From contig CM036179.1 in NCBI GenBank assembly GCA_020631735.1, forward strand, positions 21,691,063 to 21,755,062: 64,000 nt of DNA, read 5' to 3'. Within the stretch, counting starts at the first letter, position 1. Each line of letters opens with the position of its first letter. This document shows, piece by piece, positions 55,221-64,000 of the stretch. The notes under the pieces were generated by a model. It made no database searches and was not told the origin of the DNA. It was given only the letters and a program-made list of their open reading frames with translations. Source of the DNA: Saccharum officinarum. Taxonomy: Eukaryota; Streptophyta; Magnoliopsida; Poales; Poaceae. The position numbers were made by a program, and so were the translations under genes.

Positions 55221-55557
55221 GCAGGCACGCGTGTAGCACAATGGCAAAGCTCCAGTGGTGGGAGCTGGCCGGCCGGGGTTTGAACCCTGGTTCTGCACCG
55301 CTTGCTTCGCGCAAGCAAATAATTTTCTGTTGCCTCGCATGCGGATGTCCCACAATAGTTAGGGTGACATGCTCGTCACGCTCGAAGCTTGATGACTTCA
55401 GGTACTTCTTAGCCACGTGAGTTCTCTAAATATAGGTTGTAGGATCTAGCTTGTGTTCGGGGTGGTGTGAGTGTGTTGTGTGCGTGCGTGAGGTGTGTGT
55501 CTATGCGTAAGCTGAGATACTACAGCTTGTACTTGAAGGGATGAGGTATAAAAAAAT
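55221..55557 (+). mobile_element. tRNA-derived SINE
   Basis: The 14-bp direct repeats CATCTCTATCTCTA flank it exactly (55,207-55,220 and 55,558-55,571). The head has a pol III box A (TAGCACAATGG at 55,234) and box B (GGTTTGAACCC at about 55,278), spaced as in a tRNA. A unique body and an A-rich tail (GGTATAAAAAAAT) follow. It does not fold as an intact tRNA and is followed by SINE body, so it is not called as a tRNA gene. Confidence 0.75.
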
Positions 55558-55571
55558 CATCTCTATCTCTA

Positions 55572-56168
55572 TCTCTACCACTAATAATGCACCGGCTATG
55601 AACTTTCTTTTTTTTGAATCGGCTATGAACTTTCTTAAAGCCACCCAAAAAATACACCCAAAACAAGCCAACCTTTTAAACGAACGCACCAGATCCACTC
55701 CCACATCTCCTTTCTCTTACTCAAATCCATTGAACCAGATTGTTTGGATCAGTCCTCATCACTCATCCTTCGTCCCACGTCCCCCGCGCGCGACTCTCTG
55801 CCTCTGCCAATGGCCACGGTTCGATTCCTGGTGTGACTTTTTTTGCCCGATTTTCCTGAAAAAAGAGACCCATGCGCGACTCCTTAGTCCTTCCCCTTTC
55901 GCTCGCGACCTCTTAGAGTCACAACTTGCGACTAGGCTGGCGGCGATGCCCCCCCTCTCAACCCACAGCATCCCTCTCTGGCAGGCACCTCCCTCTTCCA
56001 CTCTGGCTAGCACCGCGTCCCTCTCTCCGTCCTCGTCAAGCGTCGCTACCTCCTTCTCCCAGTCCGGCGGGCGACTAGGGTTTCGGCCGGCAGTGGCCTC
56101 ACCCGGCGTAGGCTCCCCCACCGGCCACACGTCCCTCGATCTCCCTCGCCTACATTGGCCGGCCCCTT
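55572..56168 (+). other. unassigned sequence with exon-like composition
   Basis: An ORF on plus (55,541-56,212) reads through S/P-rich sequence into the next LTR. No domain is recognised. A gene-fragment origin is possible for the GC-rich part at 55,900-56,168, which is interrupted at 56,169 by a copia LTR. Confidence 0.35.
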
Positions 56169-57161
56169 TGAAACTCCTATATTTGGTGTTGGTAATTAGT
56201 GACAATGCCTAGTGCTAACCACCGTGATCTAGCATGTATGTAATAGCACGATGGTGGTTGGTATATGGAGCTTGGATCAAGCAAAGGTGTATAAAATGAT
56301 CAAGCTCAAGTGATGGAGTTGGAACAAGGTGCAACAAGTGGATGCTCAAGGCAAAGGTATATGATAGGACTTTTTTGTTTTGCATCCAAGACACCATAGA
56401 GGGTGTGGATGACATATGATACATAGCCGTACTATGAAGAGGGGAATTCTCTTTGCAATTGAGTCCTACATGTGCCTCTAGGTGTCATTCTTTGATCATA
56501 TGCATTTGGATAGAGCACATCATCTTTGCCCTATATGCTTAACTTGAAAATCAGCTAAAATGTGTGCTTGAATGATCTACATACTTGGACTAGCTCATAC
56601 ATGGATAGGGCAATCAAGAATTGAACTTAAAATCTTGAAATCAGCAAAGTCGTGAGCATCGGACGTTGCATCGGACGCACTACTTAGAGCATCAGATGTT
56701 GGTCGCGCGTCCGGTGACTGCGCCGCACTGCAACCTCTCTAGAACCGAGCATCGGATGCACCGACGAGTTCACATCGGACGCTGGGTGAGCACTATTCAT
56801 GCGTCTGGTGAAATGGTGACGTCGGCAGCCTCGCGAAGCTCTGCATGCACCAGACGCTGGAGCGTCCGATGACGTGCCTTCGGACGCGTCCGGTGCGTCA
56901 AAACTGACTTTGGACCCTTACTGGACCGCATCGGACGCTGAGTGCAGGCGTCGGACGCGTCCGGTAGCTGCTAGATCGACCGTTGATCTTTGAACGAGCA
57001 GGGACACGTGGCAGCTACAGGAGCACTAGACGCTGGTGAGTGCGTCCGATGCATGGGCGTCGGAGCGTCCAGTGCCCCCGTAATTTGCCTAACGGTTCTA
57101 TTCGAAGGGGTATCTCTATATATATGTGTTGGCCGGCCATGGGAGCTTGTCTCTTGGCATC
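56169..57161 (+). mobile_element. SIRE-like copia LTR, 5-prime part (truncated by insertion)
   Basis: TGAAACTCCTATATTTGGTG then TTGGTAATTAGTGACAATGC parallels, in the opposite orientation, the ends of the 1.9-kb copia LTRs at 17-27 kb. It shares GCGTCGGACGCGTCCGGT-type motifs and the CGAAGGGGTATCTCTATATA promoter region before GTTGGCCGGCC. It stops at 57,161, where another element starts. Confidence 0.7.
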
Positions 57162-60100
57162 TGTAACAGAATCGACCAATTATACGAAATTAAGTAAGAA
57201 AATCATCCATCAAGCAGACGATTTAGCAAACTTAAGCCCGTATAACCCGGTAGTCCGTGAAATCACGACAGATTTCAAACCAACTTACATACCAGCCAAG
57301 ATCGTAATAAGTTTAGCGGTTACCATCACAAATTACATAAAAGTTCACGACGCAAATACATCGGAGTTTAAACATAGTTATTACAAACCAAGTTCAAATA
57401 AAAGTAGCAGAAGCATTTAGTTCAAACAACACACACTCACACAGAGTTCAAAATAAAGTGTCAGCTCAGGATCATCTCTAACAAAAGCATCAGACGAGAC
57501 GTAGGGAATAACCACTGCCCATGGTCCTAAGCTTCACCCATCGTAGGATAAAAGCAGTTGATACAATAGCCGTAATACATCTGCCCATCTGCAACAAGTG
57601 GGAACAAAGCCCTGAGTACGAGAAGGTACTCAGCTAGACTTACCCGATATAACCGAAAATAAATGACACCAAGGATCATGACAGGCTTTATGGTGGGGTA
57701 GCTGACTCATTTGCAAAAAGACATTTTTAGTATTTAAAGAATCTTTTCCAGAAGCTTTGCATCAAGTTAAATCTTTATTAACCAGTCAACTACATTTGCA
57801 CCTGTACTAGAGTAACATGTAATTAAACAGGTAAGGATAACCAATTATCATTAACAACTTCCATCATGTCATATTCCATATAACTATCCAAGTGTTCCAT
57901 CAATATTACTACGATGAAGTAACTCAAGTCAAGTGTTCACTATCCAGTGAACGATGGCGATTCAAATCGATTATTAACCAGCCAGCTGGTAATTTATTCC
58001 TCACACAAACCTCACTCACCCGCTAAAGTGAGATATTGGTCACCGAGTCAACCATTCAGGTAGTCTCGAGTTTACCAGGAACCACATGTACCCGGAGGCC
58101 GCCCGACTGCTCTTTGGCCTTATCATCGTGCCCCCGTGTTCTACCACACTTGCTCCGGTACAGTGCGCTGCGGGCAATCCACTCGGCCCGAATAATCTCC
58201 CAGCTTCGCGGTCGAAAGGTACATTATTCGGCCAGCTAAATGTAAGGCACACGTTCAACATGACTCGAGGCCCAACAACGGTCGGTCCTTAATCGACACA
58301 GACGGAAAACACTACAGTCCAAAACCCTGCAAGTCTCCGTCCGGTCTCAATTTCACATTAACACTTAGTTTTTCTACGATGACATACTTTTTCAAGCAGA
58401 TCCGGGTAACCACCTATAGCTCGCAGGTGATAGGAAATCACCCGACTTCTACCGGTCTAAGCAAGCTAAGCATTTCTTGACTGAGAATACCAAGGTAACA
58501 AGGATATGGTAGAACAGGGTAAACAAGGTATAATACAGCAACGGTTGCAAACAACTCCTAAATGTAATGCATCAGTTAAAGTAAAGCATTAATAAAATAT
58601 TTGCAAACCAGGAGAGAAATGTTCCGGGGCTTGCCTCTTTCGAAAGAGCTCGGGCAGTGGTCGGGGCACTCTGGAAGTTCCTCAACGTCCTCCTCGTCGG
58701 CTTCAGGCACTTCCTGTGGCTGCACCTCAAACTGTTCCTCGGGCTCCTCGGGTATGACGACTGGGTTCTCGGTTTGCGATCATGTATGATGCAATGTGCG
58801 TAAGTGCTTATGCAATCGGTGCATCGAATGAGATGAATATAATGGATATATATTTGAATGCAAGGTAGTCAACATCATCTAAGAACATATACTACAAGCA
58901 CATGTCATCTACTGCATTCTCTTCTACTACTACTATGCTAAGTCAACACATCTTATTAAATACTTCAAAGATACACCAAAGCTTCACTAATTTCTTAATC
59001 ATACTTAAAGCAACACTTACTTAAACCCTAATTAATAATAGGTTTGAATAGAAACCTCTATTTTTCTTGCTTGGAAAAATCTTAGAAATTTACCATAGCA
59101 CATTACTACCCTAAGTAGTCTACTATCAGATTTTTATGGTACTTGAATGAGTGGATTAGCCTACACAAAAATAACAAGCTATGTCATGATTATGAACATG
59201 AAAATACTTTGTACTGTAAAAAGTGTCAGACAATAGAGTTAGCATTTTTCCTATGATCTTCATGGCATACAATCACTGTACAAAAATTATCACATGTATG
59301 TTTTATACAAAGTTTGCTTCTAGCTAAAATAACAAAAAAATCAGCCATTAAAGGCACTTGAACTACACCTCAAAATTTTTCTACAGCAAAAGCATGACAC
59401 ATATTTTTTCTAGGAAGTACATTACATAAGAAGATTAACAAAATTGGAATCATATTTTTCTGAAGCCTATAGATTTTTCTACACATTTTTCAAGTTATCA
59501 GCAATATACATGATTAAATAAAGTTCTACAGAAAAGTATCTCAAAAATGACATGCAATAATTTTTCCAAGTAGATCTGATGATAAGGAACCTAGCAAAAT
59601 TTATTTCAACAGATTTGGAGCAAATTTGAGTATCCAAACATTTTCCAAACCATTTCTATTTTTAAATAATAAAGAAAAAAATTGAAAACAAATCCTCCTA
59701 TTGCTACTGGGCCGGCCCACGGGAATCAGCTGGCCCACTGCCACACTTGGCCTGCACGGCCCGAGCGAAGGGAAGGACAGGCGACCCGGCCGGGCGTCGG
59801 CCCATGGCCTCTTGGCCTGGCTCGGCCGAGGCCAAGGCCACGCCGGCGCCGTGACGTCGCGGCGGCGTGGCTCGGCCAACGAGGCTGGTGGCCATTGTCG
59901 GCCGTGCCATGGCAAGCGAGCGAGTGCATGCGGTTCGTGAGAAGCTGGCGAATGCGGGCAGGTAGCTAGGCAGTGTGGAGAAGAGGAGGAAGGGTGCCTT
60001 CCACGGCGGCCGAGCACGGCGACGCCATGGCCGACGGTGGCAAGGCGCTAGAAGGCGCTACCTAGGCTCAACAGTCGGCACAAGCATGAGAACCACGTGC

Positions 60101-60235
60101 CGGAGAGCGAGGCAGAACTGCTGGCGTGCGATTGCTGGCCGAGGTGGAGGAGAGGCGGTGAATTTGACCGGCGGGTGCGGTGGCGCGGCGAGGGGGAGAG
60201 TGAGTGAGCTCGGCGCTGGCGGAGAGGAGAGGCAG
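57162..60235 (-). mobile_element. gypsy (Tekay/Del-like) LTR segment, minus orientation, interrupted
   Basis: It starts TGTAACAGAATCG, which on the minus strand is an LTR end ...TGTTACA. It contains CCCTGAGTACGAGAAGGTAC and GACTTACCCGATATA phrases that I associate with long Tekay/Del-type LTRs, and a GC-rich stretch at 59,700-60,235. It breaks at 60,235, where an opposite-oriented LTR begins. No coding domain lies in the window. Confidence 0.5.
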
Positions 60236-63200
60236 TGTAACACCCCAGGTGTTGATCACCAATTAGGCAGTGGGTTTGAGCTCAAACATGATAGATTAAG
60301 TGCAGATGAGCCTAATCTAAACTTGGAGTTACACCATTGCTTTACATATAGGCTCAATTAAAAGATATATGCTGGGATGTGGTTATCAAAGTATCTTCAC
60401 ATGTCTCACATCAATAACTATCTATATTGATCCCTGGAAAAGTTTCATGAAGTTCGGAATCAAGAAGTCACATGAAATGATAAGGAACTAGTGTTGTGCA
60501 ACATACAAATGCAATATGTGCAACACATCTTGGACACATGTGGAACACCCTAGTGGAACATGTGTAGCATGTATCTTGAAACAACCACATGAAATGACTA
60601 TAGCATTTCACTTGAGTTCTATGTTTCAAGGCATGTGAGGCCTGCACTTTTGTGCAACCTATGCATGGTGGGTATGTTTGGCCTCTACAACACCTTAACT
60701 ACACTTAGGACATTTAATGGAACAATGTTCATGTTGATCATTTTGCCTAAATGTGCTTCCAAGTGATGGTTGACCATGTATGGACCCTAGAACCCTTTTG
60801 TTTGACCATTCCAAAAGTGTGACCTAGAAGCTTTGGATGACTGTGTATCCTTTAACAAAGTTATAGCAAATTTTATAAGGAACAAACTTTGTTTAATAGT
60901 CAAGTCACGAAAATGTGTGGAACATGCTCAAAAAGGGCCCACAAGTCAGGAATAGGGGCTGATTTGGCACTTGGAAAATTTGGCTAAGTCATAACTGCGG
61001 TTTAACTTCGGGTAACCTAGTTTGGAGCTTTTTATCTTGCAAAACAGATGGATCCAAACCTTGATCCTGTAATGAAAGTTGGAGTTCATGTTAAGGACAA
61101 CAACTTTTGTTTACGAACCAAAACCTAGTTTAGCCTCTAAGGTAGCCAAACAGTGGGTCAAAGTTTGAATCCCGAGCTATTTTCTGGAACCCTGAAATTT
61201 TGCTAAGTGTAGACTGAACATGCAGTTTTCAGTTTCATGGTACCCATATTCGGCAAAGTTAAGTTTGCAAACCATTTTGATTTTGGGCAAACTCTTATAA
61301 GCAATGTTGGAGTACTCATATAGCTCTATCATCAGGAACAATTGGTTAGCCGAATCATCATTCAGTTTAGGAGATACGAAGTGGAGAAGACGGCAGTTTC
61401 AGTCAATTGAAACTAAGCTGCAGGATTTAGTTTCGGGGTACCCTCCTTTGGAACTCAATATCTCTCAATCTAGGCCGATTTAGCTCTGGATCCTTAAATC
61501 AATGTTGTTCACCTCGCAAAGCTCTACAACTTTGGTTACTACAGCTTGTGTCAAAACTAAACGGTTTGGGAGTTACAGAAGAAGGAAGATTGACGTTTCG
61601 GCTGTACATTTGAGGTGGTATTGAAAATTTGAAATTTCAGAAGAAGCAGCAGTGCCCGACCACGCACAGGTGTGCAGCGCCGCGCGTCCCTCCGTGCCGC
61701 GCATGCTCGCCACCTCGCCTAAGCCGAGCGCCGCGTGGAGACGGGAAAAGCCAAGCGCTCACCTTCCTGCTCTCCATTCTGCTCTCCCTCTCGCTGTTTT
61801 TCTTCGCTAGGGACAGCGAGCTGAGCAACAGTCACCACTGCTCGCTCCTCCACTGCGCCATTGCTTGCCCCAGTGCCCTGCCTCTCCAAATGTGGAAGCC
61901 GAGATCCTCCCTCAGTCGCTCACGCTAGCCTTGGTGCCTCCCATTGCTAGTGCGCTACTGCACGAGCACACACTCGCCATGGCCGCCGCCATGGCCGAGC
62001 TGGAGCTCCGGTCGCCGCTGCCGTTCTCGTCTCGGCACCCCACCACAGCCACGGCCGCATACACCACCGCATTCGCCTTGTCGTGCTCCACCTCATGCAC
62101 ACGCTCTTCCGGAACCAGCATCGCCGGAGCACCTCGCCGCCGGAGATGCCGCGGTCTTGGCCGCCGGCGCACGTGGCCGGGCCACCTCGGACCATCTCGG
62201 GCCAAGCCACGGGCACCGGTGGATGCGCCCGGTGATGGAGATGCTTCCACGCCACTCCAACGCCGCCGACGAGCCCTCTTCCGGCCTCAACCGCAAGCTC
62301 AGACGCCTCCTCTGTTCAAATTCGTGACCAGGGACTTTATACAAGAATTTGACTAAAAGGGAGGGCCTAACTGCAATGTCATAGACTCATATGAATAGTA
62401 CCTAAATGACCTAGTTGTGGTAGTTTTTGCTGATTTTTGGAAATTCATAGTAAATCATAGGAAATTCGTAAAATAGCAAATGAGGACTTTTTGGAATCCT
62501 TGTGAAATTATCTATGCAGTGGATCTATAATAGGGCATGGTTTAGTTTAATGCTTTTGCTGTAAAAATAGATTTTTCAGATTAGGTTTTCAATGCTAGTT
62601 GTATTTGTCATTTTCATAACTGCAAATATAGGGATCTAAATGAAGTGAAATTTTTATGGCATGCTACTATTGTGATGTGTGATGTCTGGTAAAAATTTCA
62701 GGATTTTAAGACTGATAGTTTAGGAGCTATAAAAATAACAAATGCCATATGCTGCTTTGCTTCTATTCTGGACAGTGCTGCATGTATGCATTGTTTGGCT
62801 CAGTTAAGTTATGAATCATGCCTTGTTGATAATAAATGAGTTGTAGTAATTTTCATAATATTTTCAAAAAGCTAAAGATCACAATTTTTGGTTAAGTATA
62901 TGTTTAGTTATAGTTGTTTAAAGTACTGTGGTAGTTTCTGCCCAAACCCAGACAGCATTGCTTTGTGTGCCATGTGTGACCTAGTTCGTAGCACAATTAG
63001 CTCTAGATGTTTATAACAAAATTGTTCGCAACTTGTTAATCTTTCTAAAAAGTCCAGAACCATAATTATTGGATTTGTGAAACTCAAGTTATAACGGTTT
63101 AAAGTGGCATATCAGATTCTGTCCATATTTTGGACAGAGATGCAATTATTTAATTAATTGACCATGTTAACTGTAGAATCATCTTAAGATGATTACAAGA

Positions 63201-64000
63201 AAGTTGTAGGTAACTTTATAAGCTTTCCATAAAGTTGAGAATCATGTTTATTGGAGGTCTAGAACTCCATTTATGCTTCTCTGAAGTTTCTATCCGTTTT
63301 TTTTGTCTATAATTGTACCACTGCTGTTGGGCTGCATGTGTGGTGTTACTCGTGCAACTAGTTTCATGGTGTAAATGATGTTTACTGTGATTTTGGTAAA
63401 TACAAAAGTTGTAGATAATTATCTTATCTTTCTTGTGTTAAATGTTCATGATCCCAGGTCTGATAGTTTAAGAGTTGCATGCTTAATAAGTCTACTGTCA
63501 GATTTTAATTACCTTCTGTGCAGACTTTAAAGATTGGCATGTTTGGTCATGATAACTTGGGAATCAGGTTGAGATGATTAAAGATGAAATGTAGATAATT
63601 TCCTAAGCTTTCCAGAATGTCTTCTTGCAAGTCATTTGGATTTATGAAACTCCAGATATGGTTAAATTATGAAGCTACTGTTTGCTTGTCCAGAAATTAA
63701 TAAAATCTAATTATAGTGTTTGCTTGTATATTGTTAAGTGTGACTTATGCCTTAGAGGGTAGTTAAGTTAATACACCTGAGATATTGTGAAATCTTGTGT
63801 GCCATGCCTAATATGATTTTCATCTTTTATATTAGGTTGGGTGATATTTATTTAAGCAACATGAAGTGTCTATGCATGTGGAGTGTAATATGGTGTTTGT
63901 CTTGCTTACTGTATGTGATGCATTGTACATTGTACCTTCATGTATTCATGCACTTGCATCTTGCATCTCATTTAGGTACGCTAGCTGAAGCACGTGAAGG
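60236..64000 (+). mobile_element. gypsy (Tekay/Del-like) 5-prime LTR, runs off window
   Basis: Starts TGTAACACCCCAGGTGTTGA, the characteristic opening of this LTR type. It continues for over 3.7 kb without a coding domain. The GC-rich patch at 61,640-62,330 is open in several frames (for example 61,865-62,356), and these are taken as shadows of LTR sequence. CTGCCTCTCC at 61,879 corresponds to the start of the reverse complement of the neighbouring segment, so the two are related. The 3-prime end and internal region lie beyond the window. Confidence 0.55.

Noticed and set aside
55221..55295. A tRNA gene suggested by boxes A and B.
   Set aside because: The sequence continues as a SINE body with an A-tail and flanking 14-bp repeats, and no intact cloverleaf was evident.

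Overview
The window is repeat-dense nuclear DNA of a grass, most likely a panicoid/Andropogoneae species such as sorghum, sugarcane or Miscanthus. The grounds are intronless GC-rich plant UDP-glycosyltransferases, grass-type Tourist, Stowaway and hAT miniature elements, a SIRE-like copia element, a Tat-lineage gypsy element with an antisense ORF, and a fragment of chloroplast DNA. No prokaryotic operon, CRISPR array, rRNA or intact tRNA gene is seen. Species and superfamily names rest on recognition, not on a search.

Layout. 1-11.5 kb is a mosaic of related AT-rich modules, each leading into GC-rich (GCGAGCG-type) sequence. It carries a solo LTR, hAT- and Harbinger-type miniature elements and a long inverted duplication (about 0.75-2.0 kb against 10.2-11.5 kb). 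12.2-14.3 kb holds a Helitron-like end, a 102-bp-period repeat and UGT copy 1 (+), which carries a frameshift. 15.2-28.6 kb is a nest: a chloroplast psbE-psbF-psbL fragment, then a LINE-type element with a 14-bp target-site duplication, itself split by a 10.5-kb copia element on the minus strand with both LTRs. 28.6-32.5 kb has hAT, Stowaway, CACTA-like and SINE pieces. 32.5-45.5 kb is one gypsy element with both LTRs and a 5-bp duplication, inserted in a miniature element. 45.7-48.1 kb has more miniature elements and an assembly gap. 48.2-49.7 kb is UGT copy 2 (-), which looks intact. 50-55.6 kb is AT-rich sequence with a phosphoglycerate-kinase-like exon fragment, a 494-bp tandem duplication ending at a Helitron-like terminus, and a tRNA-derived SINE. 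56.2-64 kb contains a truncated copia LTR followed by two head-to-head gypsy LTR-like segments that run off the window.

How the genes relate. Only UGT copy 2 (504 aa) is a convincing intact protein gene. It and UGT copy 1 are convergent paralogues about 34 kb apart, separated almost entirely by transposons. Relative to copy 2, copy 1 has a 7-bp deletion that takes the catalytic-histidine segment out of frame. The retrotransposon proteins are recognisable but interrupted by stops and frameshifts.

I found no undescribed molecular system. The most notable points are the nesting order with verifiable target-site duplications, the base-change pattern in the chloroplast insert, an ORF1-only LINE structure, and the repeated head modules carrying GC-rich cargo.
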